DNA from: Limosilactobacillus reuteri
GTDB taxonomy: Bacteria > Bacillota > Bacilli > Lactobacillales > Lactobacillaceae
Reading direction: 5' to 3'
Length of the DNA stretch: 64,000 nt
Assembly (NCBI RefSeq): GCF_034259105.1
Contig: NZ_CP139478.1
Span: forward strand, 106,001 to 170,000
Part shown: positions 38,091 to 48,106 of the stretch, in pieces
How positions within the stretch are numbered: the stretch's first letter is position 1
Layout of the letters: each line of letters starts with the position of its first letter
Notes under the pieces: generated by a model
Told to the model about the DNA's origin: nothing
The model's database searches: none
What the model saw: the letters and a program-made list of their open reading frames with translations, nothing else
Position numbers and translations under genes: made by a program

Positions 38091-38299
38091 AATTTATATA
38101 CTCCTTTGAAATTCTGAAAGTGATAGAACAGTTACATTCGAATGTGTCATTATAATAACGAACATTTTAATTTAAATCAACCTATTTTTAAACTAAAAAA
38201 CGAATAATATTAAAGGGTTTCAAAGGATAAGTTTGTGAAAGATCTGGAGAAAATAAAGATTTCTCACCAGCTCTACGTTCTATTTTTAGAGTCCCGAAA

Positions 38300-39358
38300 T
38301 GTCAATTTAAGTTAGAAAGAAAATAGTTGCTCATCAGTGACGTAAGACATGAATACTTCATATGGAGTTCGATAGCCTAGTGATTTACGGGGCAGGTTAT
38401 TTCGCTTACTCATCAGTTGGGTTACCAATTCATCAGGAAGATTGCGGAAATCTAGCTGTTTCGTTAAGCCATCCCGGCGTAAAAGACCGTTGTTGTTTTC
38501 GTTCAGCCCTCGTTGATTGGGAGCACCAACCTCGGCAAAGTAAGTGTGAAGGTCAAATTGATTGGCAATCTCGCGCCAGCCGGCGAATTCTTTTCCGTTG
38601 TCAAAGGTAATCGATTTGAAGAAGTGCCGCGGGAATTTCCGAAGCCACTGACTTAAGTGTTGGTTAATCGCATCAGCCGTCTTTTCGTGCACATTGAGTA
38701 CAATTTCGACCTTCAATTGGCGTTCGGTCAGGGTCATTACCGCCCCTTGGTGCTTTTTGCCTTGGACGGTATCAGCTTCAAGGTGCCCAAATTCAGTGGC
38801 ATAGTGCGGAAAGTCCTTGGCACGCTCGTGAATACTTCGCCCCAATTGGCCAGCCTTCCCGCGGCGCTCGACATAGCCATTCGGGTGCCGCTTACCTCGC
38901 ATCGGCAAGGAACGGACATCGAAGCCGAACTGGCCACGTTCAAACATCCGGTAAAGAGTTCGCCGGTTACAACTAATTGGGCGCTCAGCGCGCCCAATAA
39001 TGGTATCAGGCGTCCACCCCTGGGCAATTTTGTCGTTGATATAAGTGAGTTCAGCCAGTGACAACTGAGTACGTTTTCGGCCACAACGTTGCTTATTGCG
39101 CATATAGTGATCTTGATAATCAGCAATTGAGGCACCGGTTTCCAGGTAACGATAAACGCGATAAACGGTTTCGGCGCAACGGTTGATCATTTGGGCCACT
39201 CGGTACGCTTTAAGCTTTTGCACGAAAGAATGGGCGATGATTGTCAGCTCGTTTGTGGTAAGATGGGTGTAAGTCATTTGTGGTTTCCTTTCTTTTGTTT
39301 AGGGGTATTCAAAAGTCTACCACAAATGGCTTTTCTATTTTTCTAACTTAATTTTACA
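38300..39358 (-). mobile_element. IS30-family insertion sequence
   Basis: 1059 bp bounded by 19-base inverted repeats: TGTCAATTTAAGTTAGAAA (38300-38318) and TTTCTAACTTAATTTTACA (39340-39358), two mismatches. A 2-base AA flank on each side may be the target duplication. One full transposase is present. It sits between the upstream region of ribB and the terminator of cfa. GC content is higher than in neighbouring genes, suggesting recent arrival. Confidence 0.88.
38312..39277 (-). CDS. IS30-family transposase
   Basis: 321 residues, full length. An N-terminal HTH (THLTTNELTIIAHSFVQKLKAYRVAQMINRCAETVYR) and a second helical region (LSLAELTYINDKIAQGWTPDTIIGR) precede the DDE domain: first Asp in GHLEADTVQG, second in SITFDNGKEFAGW, Glu in NQRGLNENNNGLLRRDG. 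This is the IS30 DD(33)E pattern. It ends inside the left inverted repeat region. It looks active. Confidence 0.93.
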   Translation of the reverse strand: MTYTHLTTNELTIIAHSFVQKLKAYRVAQMINRCAETVYRVYRYLETGASIADYQDHYMRNKQRCGRKRTQLSLAELTYINDKIAQGWTPDTIIGRAERPISCNRRTLYRMFERGQFGFDVRSLPMRGKRHPNGYVERRGKAGQLGRSIHERAKDFPHYATEFGHLEADTVQGKKHQGAVMTLTERQLKVEIVLNVHEKTADAINQHLSQWLRKFPRHFFKSITFDNGKEFAGWREIANQFDLHTYFAEVGAPNQRGLNENNNGLLRRDGLTKQLDFRNLPDELVTQLMSKRNNLPRKSLGYRTPYEVFMSYVTDEQLFSF

Positions 39359-39370
39359 AACGGCGAGTAA

Positions 39371-39412
39371 CAAAAAAGTCCAGAACGAGATATTTTTCGT
39401 CCTGAACTAATC
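39371..39412 (-). terminator. cfa terminator
   Basis: On the minus strand AGTTCAGGACGA (39408-39397) pairs with the segment 39388-39377, with a U run from the A6 at 39372-39377. The IS30 element starts 13 bases further on. Confidence 0.8.
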
Positions 39413-39422
39413 TTAGGTTGTT

Positions 39423-40598
39423 CTATTTTGTCATGTAATCCCGAGTCATTGGTAAGTTTTTACCTGATGGACCCTTAGTAATCAAGTATTGAATAACATC
39501 AATGTTTCCCGATTCAAATGATGCAGCACATGCTTGAAGATATAGATCCCACATTCGTGTAAAACGTTCACCCATCATATCAAGAATTTGGTCACGATGT
39601 TCATTAAAGTTCATATCCCAAATTTCGAGGGTACGTTGATAATGACGGCGGAGCATTTCAATATCAGCAATTTGCATATGATTTTCTTCGATGTGACCGA
39701 TCATTTCTTCAAGACCAGGTACATAGCCGCCAGGGAAGATATACTTGTTAATCCACCCATTATATGCACCGCCTTGTTGACGAGTAATACCATGAATCAA
39801 GGCAACCCCATCATCGGCAAGGTAACCTTGGATATCCTTAAAGTAAAGACGCAGATTTTCTTTTCCGACGTGTTCAAACATACCAACGGATGTAATGTAA
39901 TCCCACTTTTGGTCACCAAGTTCACGATAATCAATAAGTTTAACTTCGGCAACGTCTTGCAAACCTTCTTTTTCAATCCGTTCCTTAACAAGGCGGTATT
40001 GTTCTTCGCTTAAAGTAACCCCGGTAACTTTTAAACCGTATTCTTTAGCAGCGGTTAACATTAATGTTCCCCAACCACATCCGATGTCAAGCAATGTTTT
40101 GCCAGGCTTTGGATCAAGCTTCTTTAAGATGTGATGAACCTTATCAACTTGTGCTTTTGTAAGATCATCATGGTTGCCATCAGTAAAGTAAGCACATGAG
40201 TAAGTTAGCGTGTCATCAAGCCATAATTTATAAAAGTCGTTTCCAACATCATAATGACTTTGAACATCATTTTCACTCTCTTTTTCTGAGTGACCTTGTT
40301 TAGGCAAAAATTTGCGGAACTTAGAACTCCGCATAAAACTATCAGCACTTTCATAGGCTGATTCGATCAATTCTTGAATGCTACCCTGGATCTCGATCTT
40401 CTTATCCATGTAGGCTTCCCCAAGTGCAATTGAGGCGTTCTTGGTAATATCACGCATTGGAATTTTTTCGTTAAAGGTGATAGTTACCTCAGGAGTTTCG
40501 TCACCATAAAAAACACTTGATCCATCCCAAAATACGATCTTTACGGGAATGTTAAACGAGTGCTTTAGTAGTGACTTATAGAACGTCTTTTCTAACAT
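39423..40598 (-). CDS. cfa: Cyclopropane-fatty-acyl-phospholipid synthase
   Basis: 391 residues from ATG 40598 (RBS AGAAGGAT on the minus strand; the longer frame to 40664 would include the -10). It adds a methylene from SAM to cis double bonds of membrane phospholipids. [26 protein letters not shown] with the bicarbonate-site region, the SAM motif [34 protein letters not shown] sequence and FPGGYVPG are present. A TATAAT (minus, 40638-40633) lies upstream. It responds in many bacteria to acid and stationary phase. Confidence 0.95.
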   Translation of the reverse strand: MLEKTFYKSLLKHSFNIPVKIVFWDGSSVFYGDETPEVTITFNEKIPMRDITKNASIALGEAYMDKKIEIQGSIQELIESAYESADSFMRSSKFRKFLPKQGHSEKESENDVQSHYDVGNDFYKLWLDDTLTYSCAYFTDGNHDDLTKAQVDKVHHILKKLDPKPGKTLLDIGCGWGTLMLTAAKEYGLKVTGVTLSEEQYRLVKERIEKEGLQDVAEVKLIDYRELGDQKWDYITSVGMFEHVGKENLRLYFKDIQGYLADDGVALIHGITRQQGGAYNGWINKYIFPGGYVPGLEEMIGHIEENHMQIADIEMLRRHYQRTLEIWDMNFNEHRDQILDMMGERFTRMWDLYLQACAASFESGNIDVIQYLITKGPSGKNLPMTRDYMTK

Positions 40599-40706
40599 GA
40601 AACGTATCCTTCTTTCTGCAATAATAATATTCATTATAACACCCTTAAAATAAAAGTGTTTCAAGACAATTTATAAAAAACATTTCATAAGAAAGCAATA
40701 AACTAA

Positions 40707-40735
40707 TTGCTGAAAAAATGAAAGCTTGCTACTAT
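40707..40735 (+). promoter_or_regulatory. Promoter of the AI-2E family gene
   Basis: TTGCTG (40707-40712), 17 bases, TACTAT (40730-40735), about 33 bases before the start codon. Confidence 0.55.
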
Positions 40736-40768
40736 GCTAATTAGTAAGAAAAATAGGGAGATGATTGA

Positions 40769-41800
40769 ATGACGAATGCCTGGAAGCATTTTATTGAGAA
40801 TGTAAAACTACGGCGATTCACCGTCTTATTATTAATCATTGTCGTACTCTGGCTAATGAGATCAATGATGAATTTAATTTTATTTACGTTTATTCTTACT
40901 TACCTTGTTGTTAGTTGGGTAAGACTCGTCCAACGGTGGTTACCACGAATGTCGACAAGTTTAATTGTAATTGTGACCTATGTGTTATTGATTGTTCTTT
41001 TATATTTAGGAGTGACACGCTATTTACCAGTTTTGTCTCGACAAGTTGTTAAAATGGTTAATTCAGTAGTTCATTTCTATAGTACTCATCAAGCAACAAT
41101 GATATATCGTTATGTCAGTCATTACGTAAGTACAGCTACCATTATGAGCCAGGTTCGGCATGGAATAACGATCGCGGTTAGTACGTTGACAAGTATTGGT
41201 GCCATTACCGTTTCATTTGTAATGTCTTTAATCTTGAGCTTTTTCTATACACTTGAATTAAAACAGATGAATGAATTTTCTCATAGCTTTTTAGATAGTG
41301 ATTTTGGCTGGTTCTTCCAAGATATTGACTATTTTGGTAAGAAATTTGTTAACACTTTTGGGGTGGTATTAGAGGCCCAATTCTTTATTGCTATTTGCAA
41401 CACGGTGATTACCACGATTTGCCTATTATTTATGCGAATGCCGCAGATTTTCGCCCTATCGTTAATTGTATTTATCTTTAGTTTGGTTCCAGTTGCTGGA
41501 GTAATTATTTCAACAATTCCATTAGCGATGGTCGGTTACTCAGTTGGCGGAGTTCGCGATGTGGTCTATATTATCATTATGATCATCATCATTCATACTC
41601 TGGAGGCCTACGTTTTAAACCCTAAGTTTATGTCTAGCCGGACAGATCTCCCAATTTTTTATACCTTTATTGTATTATTGATTGGTGAACATCTTTTTGG
41701 TACATGGGGATTGATTGTTGGAGTACCAATCTTTACCTTCTTGCTCGATGTATTAGGTGTAAAACCAATTCGTGGAGCGAAAAGAATAAAAAATAAGTAA
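40769..41800 (+). CDS. AI-2E family transporter (PerM/YtvI-like membrane protein)
   Basis: 343 residues with about seven to eight hydrophobic segments, including a paired N-terminal hairpin, a long soluble-like stretch (about 80-150) and the C-terminal signature region FSLVPVAGVIISTIPLAMVGYS, LEAYVLNPKFMSSRTDLPIF and LFGTWGLIVGVPIFTFLLDVLG. The family contains proton/sodium antiporters and a proposed autoinducer-2 exporter, so substrate is open. Monocistronic. Confidence 0.88.
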   Translation: MTNAWKHFIENVKLRRFTVLLLIIVVLWLMRSMMNLILFTFILTYLVVSWVRLVQRWLPRMSTSLIVIVTYVLLIVLLYLGVTRYLPVLSRQVVKMVNSVVHFYSTHQATMIYRYVSHYVSTATIMSQVRHGITIAVSTLTSIGAITVSFVMSLILSFFYTLELKQMNEFSHSFLDSDFGWFFQDIDYFGKKFVNTFGVVLEAQFFIAICNTVITTICLLFMRMPQIFALSLIVFIFSLVPVAGVIISTIPLAMVGYSVGGVRDVVYIIIMIIIIHTLEAYVLNPKFMSSRTDLPIFYTFIVLLIGEHLFGTWGLIVGVPIFTFLLDVLGVKPIRGAKRIKNK

Positions 41801-41979
41801 GTGAAAAATAAAATTCCATAGCGGAAATTTATTTTTTACTTTTTATTATCCGAACAATTTTTGCGTGTGAGCTAAAGAAAGTTAATGAAAATCGAACTTA
41901 TTTTACAAAATGGCTGAAAAAGTCTTGAGTTAGTGTATAATGAAATTAAGATAGGCCTAAAGAAAGGAAGCTGATATTC

Positions 41980-43641
41980 ATGACAGACATTGAGATTGCA
42001 GACCAAGCGACCCTGGAACCAATTACAGAAATTGCCGAGAAACTCGGACTTTCAGAAGACGAAATCGAACAATATGGTAAGTACAAAGCTAAAATTGATT
42101 TAAATGTAAAGCCATTACCTGATAAAAAACATAAACTAATTTTAGTTACGTCCATCAATCCGACTCCTGCTGGTGAAGGAAAGTCGACTGTCCTAATTGG
42201 TTTAGGGGATGCATTAAATCAGTTAAATTATCAGACAACGATTGCGATGCGTGAGCCATCAATGGGTCCTGTTTTTGGGATAAAAGGTGGTGCAACCGGT
42301 GGTGGATATAGTCAGGTTGTTCCAATGGAAGATATTAATCTGAACTTTACTGGTGACTTGCATGCTCTTACAAGTGCTAATAATACTTTGGCTGCTTTAA
42401 TTGATAACTATATTATGCGTGATAATGCAATGAACCTTGATCCGCGGCGAATTATCTGGAAACGAGTAGAAGATGTTAACGATCGCGCGCTCCGGAATGT
42501 AGTTACCGGTCTTGGGGGTCCAATGGCTGGTGTTCCACGTGAAACGGGCTTCGACATTACAGCTGCTTCCGAGTTGATGGCAATTTTATGCCTTTCAACT
42601 AGTCTTCATGACTTGAAAAAACGGATTAGTCGAATTGTAGTAGGATATACATACGATAAAGAGCCGGTTACAGTTGGTCAGCTTAATTTTCAGGATGCAA
42701 TTACAATTATCTTGAAAGACGCATTAAAGCCTAACCTTGTTCAAACTTTAGACCATACCCCAACAATTGTACACGGGGGACCATTTGCTAACATTGCGCA
42801 TGGATGTAATAGTGTGCTAGCGACACAAACTGCCCTTAACCTTTCTGACTATACTGTAACGGAGGCTGGTTTTGGGGCTGATCTTGGTGGAGAAAAGTTC
42901 CTTGATATTAAGCAACGTGTTCTCGGTAAGCATCCTGATGCAATTGTCATCGTAGCTACTGTCCGAGCGTTAGAATACAATGGTGGGGCCAAGCTCGCAG
43001 ACTTGAATGAAGAAAATCTTGATGCGCTGAAAAAAGGAATGGTAAACCTTAATCGTCATATTAAGAACATGCAATTATATGGGTTACCAATCGTAGTTGC
43101 AATCAACCATTTTGTCAGTGATACCGATAAAGAAATTCAAATGATTAAGGATGACTGTGCTAAGCAAAATGTTGAAGTAATTTTGACTGATGCTTGGGCT
43201 AAGGGCGGTAAAGGAACCCATGATTTGGCTAATAAAGTAGTCGAACTTGCTGATAGTCCAAGTGAATTTACTCATATCTATGACGTTCAAGTTGATGACC
43301 TTCAAACTAAGTTAGAGAAGATTGCTAAGCAGATTTATGGTGCTAAAGAAGTATCATTTAGCCGTAAAGCACAAAATCAATTGAAGCGATTTGCTAAGTA
43401 CGGATGGAATGATTTGCCAGTATGTATTGCTAAGACCCAGTACTCATTTACAGATGACCAAAAACAACTTGGTGCCCCAACTGACTTTACTTTCCGTATT
43501 CGGGAATTGGTACCAAAGATCGGTGCTGGCTTTGTGGTGGCTTTAGCTGGTAATATGATGACGATGCCAGGTCTCCCTAAAGAACCAGCTGCTGTAAACA
43601 TGACGATTGACGATGATGGTAAAATTACCGGATTATTCTAA
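41980..43641 (+). CDS. fhs: Formate-tetrahydrofolate ligase
   Basis: 553 residues, full length. It makes 10-formyl-THF from formate, THF and ATP, the formyl donor used by purN and pur[24 protein letters not shown] contains the P-loop; [36 protein letters not shown] and [14 protein letters not shown] are family hallmarks. RBS AAAGGAAG is 10 bases before ATG; TATAAT lies at 41935. Confidence 0.96.
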   Translation: MTDIEIADQATLEPITEIAEKLGLSEDEIEQYGKYKAKIDLNVKPLPDKKHKLILVTSINPTPAGEGKSTVLIGLGDALNQLNYQTTIAMREPSMGPVFGIKGGATGGGYSQVVPMEDINLNFTGDLHALTSANNTLAALIDNYIMRDNAMNLDPRRIIWKRVEDVNDRALRNVVTGLGGPMAGVPRETGFDITAASELMAILCLSTSLHDLKKRISRIVVGYTYDKEPVTVGQLNFQDAITIILKDALKPNLVQTLDHTPTIVHGGPFANIAHGCNSVLATQTALNLSDYTVTEAGFGADLGGEKFLDIKQRVLGKHPDAIVIVATVRALEYNGGAKLADLNEENLDALKKGMVNLNRHIKNMQLYGLPIVVAINHFVSDTDKEIQMIKDDCAKQNVEVILTDAWAKGGKGTHDLANKVVELADSPSEFTHIYDVQVDDLQTKLEKIAKQIYGAKEVSFSRKAQNQLKRFAKYGWNDLPVCIAKTQYSFTDDQKQLGAPTDFTFRIRELVPKIGAGFVVALAGNMMTMPGLPKEPAAVNMTIDDDGKITGLF

Positions 43642-43652
43642 ATAACCAACAT

Positions 43653-43694
43653 GAAACATCGATTGTGCAATAACGTACATCGATGTTTTTTTCA
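43653..43694 (+). terminator. fhs terminator
   Basis: AAACATCGAT (43654-43663) pairs with ATCGATGTTT (43679-43688), then T4. Confidence 0.85.
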
Positions 43695-43834
43695 CAAACT
43701 TTTTAGGGCTAGCGGGTTGAAGTCGTTGATATACTGCTATGTGAACTTACTCGTTTTCTTGTGAAATTATAAAATAAGGGCTACAGTAGAGGTATATCGT
43801 TTTATAAGTTTAACTAGGTAGAGGTGAATGGCTA

Positions 43835-45514
43835 ATGGAAAAGAAACTATATGGTGCCGATGTTGTTATTGATAGTTTGAAAAAGCACGGGATTAATCTC
43901 GTCTTTGGGATTCCCGGGGCAAAGATTGACCGTTTGTTTGAGGGGCTAAATGGTCAAGACAGTGAAGATGCACCTAAGTTAATTGTTACCCGGCATGAGC
44001 AAAATGCGGCGTTTATGGCCCAAGCTTATGGTCGCTTAACCGGAAAAACAGGGGTCGCAATTGCTACTTCTGGTCCAGGGGTTGGTAATTTAGTAACTGG
44101 GATTATGACAGCTAACGCAGAAGGAGATCCAATGTTAGCGATTGGGGGCCAAGTACAACGGAAGGACCTTCACCGCGCAACCCACCAAAGCATGCCTTCA
44201 ACTGAAATTATGGCGCCAATTACGCAATATAGCGCTGAAATTCAAGACCCTAATAATATTTCAGAGATTATGGCCAATGCGTTTGAAGCAAGTCAAGATG
44301 CACGTAAGGGAGCAGCTTTCGTTAGTCTTCCACAAGACGTTGATGATGCTGAAGTAACCGAAAAGCCATTGCCAATTTATGAAACACCTAAGATGGGTCC
44401 TGCTGATCCAAATGACTTACAAAAACTAGTCGAACTAATTAAAAATAGTAAAATGCCGGTTATCTTAGTTGGTCAACGGGGTGCGGATGAAGAAATTACA
44501 ACCGCTCTTCGCAAATTATTAAGTGATTATTCGTTGCCAGTTGTCGAAACATATCAAGCAGCTGGAGTGGTATCACGTGACTTAGAACAACAGTCATACT
44601 TTGGACGGATTGGCCTTTTCCGCAATCAAGTTGGGGATCAACTCCTTCAACAAAGCGACCTTGTTATTGCTGTTGGTTATGATCCAATTGAATACGAACC
44701 ACGAAACTGGAATAAGGAGGGGAATCTGCGCATAGTAAACCTTGATACCTTGCCAGCTCAAATTGATAACCACTATACGCCAATCATGCAACTAGTTGGG
44801 AATATTGCTACAAGCTTAACGGAACTTGATAAGTTGCTAAAGGGGTATGAATATCCTGTTGCAGCGACTGAGCAACTTGCCAAGTATAAGCAAGAACTTG
44901 ATCAAGATAAAAAGATTCAAGTACCAGCAAGCAATGATGCTAGTCATCCGTTAGCGGTTGTGCATGCAATTCAAGAAAATGTTACTGATGATATGCACGT
45001 TGCGCTAGATGTGGGTTCCCACTATATCTGGATGGCCCGGCATTTCCGTTGCTACCAACCACGACACCTGTTAATCAGTAACGGGATGCAAACGCTGGGA
45101 GTTGGCTTGCCATGGGCGATGGTTGCAGCGATGCTTTATCCTGAACATAAGTCAGTGGCAGTTTGCGGGGATGGAGGCTTCCTCTTCTCTGGGGCAGAAT
45201 TAGCGACTGCTGTTCAACACCATCTTAATGTTGTAACGATTGTATGGAATGATGGCGGCCATTACGACATGGTTAAGTTCCAAGAAGAGATGAAATACCC
45301 GCAAGCAGCTGGTGTTAAGTTTGGAAATGTTGATATTGTTAAGTATGCTGAGAGTTTTGGTGCAACTGGACTGCGGGTAAATAAGCCAGCTGACCTTACT
45401 AAGGTACTCAGTCAGGCCTTTAATATTGATGGACCAGTTGTGGTAGATGTTCCGGTTGATTACAGTAATAATAAAGAATTAGCTGCTAACTTGATTGATT
45501 CACAACTTGGCTAA
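43835..45514 (+). CDS. alsS: Acetolactate synthase, catabolic (AlsS)
   Basis: 559 residues. A ThDP enzyme that condenses two pyruvates to alpha-acetolactate. GIPGAKIDRLFEGL, VTRHEQNAAFMAQAYGRLTGKTGVAIATSGPGV with the catalytic Glu, and the ThDP/Mg motif CGDGGFLFSGAELATAVQHHLNVVTIVWNDG are present. The catabolic type is shown by the adjacent alsD and the absence of ilvN or other ilv genes. RBS AGGTAGAGGTGAATG is adequate. Confidence 0.94.
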   Translation: MEKKLYGADVVIDSLKKHGINLVFGIPGAKIDRLFEGLNGQDSEDAPKLIVTRHEQNAAFMAQAYGRLTGKTGVAIATSGPGVGNLVTGIMTANAEGDPMLAIGGQVQRKDLHRATHQSMPSTEIMAPITQYSAEIQDPNNISEIMANAFEASQDARKGAAFVSLPQDVDDAEVTEKPLPIYETPKMGPADPNDLQKLVELIKNSKMPVILVGQRGADEEITTALRKLLSDYSLPVVETYQAAGVVSRDLEQQSYFGRIGLFRNQVGDQLLQQSDLVIAVGYDPIEYEPRNWNKEGNLRIVNLDTLPAQIDNHYTPIMQLVGNIATSLTELDKLLKGYEYPVAATEQLAKYKQELDQDKKIQVPASNDASHPLAVVHAIQENVTDDMHVALDVGSHYIWMARHFRCYQPRHLLISNGMQTLGVGLPWAMVAAMLYPEHKSVAVCGDGGFLFSGAELATAVQHHLNVVTIVWNDGGHYDMVKFQEEMKYPQAAGVKFGNVDIVKYAESFGATGLRVNKPADLTKVLSQAFNIDGPVVVDVPVDYSNNKELAANLIDSQLG

Positions 45515-45530
45515 GAGGGGAACAAAGATT

Positions 45531-46247
45531 ATGACAACATTATATGAACATGGAACGTTAGCTGCGTTGATGGCAGGGAATTTTGATGGCACAATTACTG
45601 TCAGCGATTTGTTAAAACATGGTTCGATGGGAATCGGGACTTTTACTGGCTTAGACGGTGAGGTTGTTATCCTGAATAATGAAGTGTATCAGGCCGTTTC
45701 AAGCGGTCAGGTCAATCATATTACAGATATGGATGCTACAATGCCATTCGCCTCAGTCCATTTTCCTGCTGAACAACAGGATATAACATTAAGAAATGTA
45801 AACTTTGCTAAACTTAATAATGATTTTGTTAAAGAACATAAGCTTGCTAATGTTTTTGCATTCTTACAATTGAGTGGTGAGTTTGAACACGTCAAAATTC
45901 GGATTGCTCCGAAGCAAGAAAAGCCATACCCGACGTTGCTCGATGTCGCTCAACATCAGCCTGAGTTTACGGCTGAAAATATTTCTGGGACCATTATCGG
46001 TTATTATGCACCAGAAATTTTTGGCACGATTACGGCAGCGGGCTGGCACCTTCATTTTATTAGCGATGATCGACAATTTGCTGGACATCTCTTGGCCTTT
46101 GATGCTTCTGAATTAACAGGTAGTTTTGAAATTTTTGATAATCTAGAACAACATCTGCCAATTCATAACAAAGAATTTCGGGAGAGTACAGTTGATATGG
46201 CAACTTTACGTGATGGAATTGCTAAATCGGAAGGTAATGCTGAATAG
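45531..46247 (+). CDS. alsD: Alpha-acetolactate decarboxylase
   Basis: 238 residues from ATG 45531 (RBS AGAGGGGAACA). It converts acetolactate to acetoin. YEHGTLAALMAGNFDGTITV, MGIGTFTGLDGEVVIL, YQAVSSGQV, GYYAPEIFGTITAAGWHLHFISDDRQFAGH with the zinc-binding histidines are conserved. It lies 16 bases after alsS and forms the acetoin operon that disposes of excess pyruvate. Confidence 0.96.
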   Translation: MTTLYEHGTLAALMAGNFDGTITVSDLLKHGSMGIGTFTGLDGEVVILNNEVYQAVSSGQVNHITDMDATMPFASVHFPAEQQDITLRNVNFAKLNNDFVKEHKLANVFAFLQLSGEFEHVKIRIAPKQEKPYPTLLDVAQHQPEFTAENISGTIIGYYAPEIFGTITAAGWHLHFISDDRQFAGHLLAFDASELTGSFEIFDNLEQHLPIHNKEFRESTVDMATLRDGIAKSEGNAE

Positions 46248-46269
46248 AACGCTTAACCATCCGTTCTTC

Positions 46270-46320
46270 GGGGGTGGGACTGAAAACTCGCAAGTGAGTT
46301 CAGTCCCACTCCCTTTCTTT
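46270..46320 (+). terminator. alsSD terminator
   Basis: GGGGTGGGACTGA (46271-46283) pairs with TCAGTCCCACTCCC (46300-46313); inside it ACTC (46286) pairs with GAGT (46296). TTTCTTTTT follows. Confidence 0.85.
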
Positions 46321-46330
46321 TTCATCTATT

Positions 46331-46406
46331 AAATACGAACTATTTATTGCTTATTTAATTTAAAGTTCGAATTTATATTGAATTACGGAAAATGATTTGC
46401 TATCCT
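46331..46406 (+). promoter_or_regulatory. purE promoter with paired PurBoxes
   Basis: AAATACGAACTATTT (46331-46345) and the inverted TAAAGTTCGAATTT (46361-46374) match the PurR box core CGAAC. The promoter is TTGAAT (46378-46383), 17 bases, TATCCT (46401-46406). The first box lies at about -76 from the predicted start, the spacing known for PurR activation in Lactococcus lactis. Confidence 0.7.
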
Positions 46407-46432
46407 TAAAGCAGATTTGAGGAGGCATTGTT

Positions 46433-46918
46433 ATGAGTGATATTAGTGTTGTGATGGGCAGTAAATCAGACTGGCCAACTGTTAAAGAAACTTGTGATAT
46501 TTTAGATGAATTTGGTGTTTCATATGAAAAGAATGTGATTTCTGCTCATCGGATGCCAAACGAAATGTTCGCGTTTGCGCAAAATGCGGTTGATAATGGA
46601 ATTAAAGTGATTATTGCATGTGCCGGGGGTGCAGCCCATCTCCCCGGAATGATTGCAGCCAATACCCCCCTACCAGTAATCGGTATTCCGGGACAAACAA
46701 AGGCTCTCGGTGGAATGGACTCGCTTTTATCAATTGTTCAAATGCCAGCGGGAATTCCGGTGGCAACTACTGCGATTGGGAAAGCAGGAGCTAAAAACGC
46801 TGCGTTATTAGCATTGCAAATTCTGGGGATCACAGATAAGCATATCCAACAACAAATCATCGAGTATCGACAGGCAATGCATGATCAAGCAAAAGAAAGC
46901 GGGCAGTATCTTGAATAA
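46433..46918 (+). CDS. purE: N5-carboxyaminoimidazole ribonucleotide mutase
   Basis: 161 residues. It shifts the carboxylate of N5-CAIR to give CAIR. VVMGSKSDWPTVKETCDIL, SAHRMPNEMFAFA with the catalytic histidine, IACAGGAAHLPGMIAANTPLPVIGIP and GGMDSLLSIVQMPAGIPVAT identify it. RBS GAGGAGG. First gene of purE-purK, overlapping purK by 8 bases. Confidence 0.97.
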   Translation: MSDISVVMGSKSDWPTVKETCDILDEFGVSYEKNVISAHRMPNEMFAFAQNAVDNGIKVIIACAGGAAHLPGMIAANTPLPVIGIPGQTKALGGMDSLLSIVQMPAGIPVATTAIGKAGAKNAALLALQILGITDKHIQQQIIEYRQAMHDQAKESGQYLE

Positions 46919-48035
46919 ATTTATTCCACAAGGCTCAACGATTGGCATTATTGGTGGTGGCCAATTGGGACAGATGATGGCATTGGATGCCAAACAGACG
47001 GGGATGAAGGTTATTATTTTAGATCCGACACCAAATTGTCCAGCGGGGCAGGTTACTGATGAACAAATTGTTGCTCCTTATGCCGATACTAAAGCGATTG
47101 AAAAGTTGGCTGATAAAGCGGATGTACTAACTTACGAATTTGAAAATGTTGATTTAAATGCTTTGGAAGATGTACAGGATCGCGTTTATCTTCCCCAAGG
47201 AACTAACTTGCTTTACACGACCAAAAATCGTTTGCGAGAAAAGAACTTCTTGCGTCAGGCAGGGGTAAAAACAGCTCCATTCATGGCAGTGCATACTTCT
47301 GCTGAATTAAAAGATGCGGTAAAGAAAATTGGTTACCCGTCAGTTTTGAAAACCAGTGAAGGGGGATATGACGGACACGGGCAAGAAGTGTTACGTAATA
47401 AGGACGATCTTGATAAGTGTGCCCTTATTTTAACCACTGGCAACTGTATCTTAGAGGGATGGGTTCCTTTTAGCCGCGAATGTTCAGTGATGGTCGGACG
47501 TAATGAAGATGGAGAAATAACGGTTTTTCCAGTTTCAGAAAATATTCACCATGATGAAATTTTACATTTAAGCATTGTCCCAGCAAGGATCTCTTCTGAA
47601 TTACAACAAAGGGCGCAAAAAATAGCGGTACAGATTGCCCAAGCGATTAATTTACGAGGAATTTTAGGGGTTGAAATGTTTGTAACAGATAATGGAGAGA
47701 TCTATATTAATGAGCTTGCTCCCCGCCCGCACAATTCCGGGCATTATTCAATTGAAGCTTGTAACTTCTCCCAATTTGCCATCCATAACCGAGCAATTTG
47801 TAACTGGCCACTCCCGCAAGTAGAATTATTAAAGCCGGTGGTAATGGCAAATGTTTTAGGCCAGCATATTGATGGAGTCCGCCAACAGATTCAGAAAAAG
47901 GCAGATTGGCATTTTCATGATTATGGGAAAGCAGAAGTTCGTCATAACCGGAAAATGGGCCATGTTACAATCTTGACTGATGATATTGAAGCTACTTTAG
48001 CAGAAATTGACAATACAGGAATTTGGAGTGCATAA
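46911..48035 (+). CDS. purK: 5-(carboxyamino)imidazole ribonucleotide synthase
   Basis: About 374 residues if TTG 46911 is the start (MNKFIPQGSTIGIIGGGQLGQMMA), which fits homologues; ATG 46881 would add ten residues overlapping purE. ATP-grasp enzyme that carboxylates AIR with bicarbonate. GGGQLGQMM, YEFENVDLNALE, KTSEGGYDGHGQEVL, EGWVPFSRECSVMV, GVEMFVTDNGEIYINELAPRPHNSGHYSIEAC are conserved. Works with PurE. Confidence 0.93.
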   Translation: MNKFIPQGSTIGIIGGGQLGQMMALDAKQTGMKVIILDPTPNCPAGQVTDEQIVAPYADTKAIEKLADKADVLTYEFENVDLNALEDVQDRVYLPQGTNLLYTTKNRLREKNFLRQAGVKTAPFMAVHTSAELKDAVKKIGYPSVLKTSEGGYDGHGQEVLRNKDDLDKCALILTTGNCILEGWVPFSRECSVMVGRNEDGEITVFPVSENIHHDEILHLSIVPARISSELQQRAQKIAVQIAQAINLRGILGVEMFVTDNGEIYINELAPRPHNSGHYSIEACNFSQFAIHNRAICNWPLPQVELLKPVVMANVLGQHIDGVRQQIQKKADWHFHDYGKAEVRHNRKMGHVTILTDDIEATLAEIDNTGIWSA

Positions 48036-48106
48036 AGTTCGGCTTTACGTAACCGCTTTTCCTGTGCGATAATACATTTAGAAAAAATAGAGAGGATTTT
48101 TAACTG

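Noticed and set aside
38091-38299. FMN riboswitch upstream of ribB
   Set aside because: None of the conserved RFN elements (GGGGCAGGGTGAAA-type core) is present on the minus strand.
36698-39417. Shared ATCTTAGG string near both the pyrE/HAD terminator and the cfa 3' end as a dispersed repeat
   Set aside because: Match is only about 11 bases and sits in unrelated terminator contexts; likely chance.
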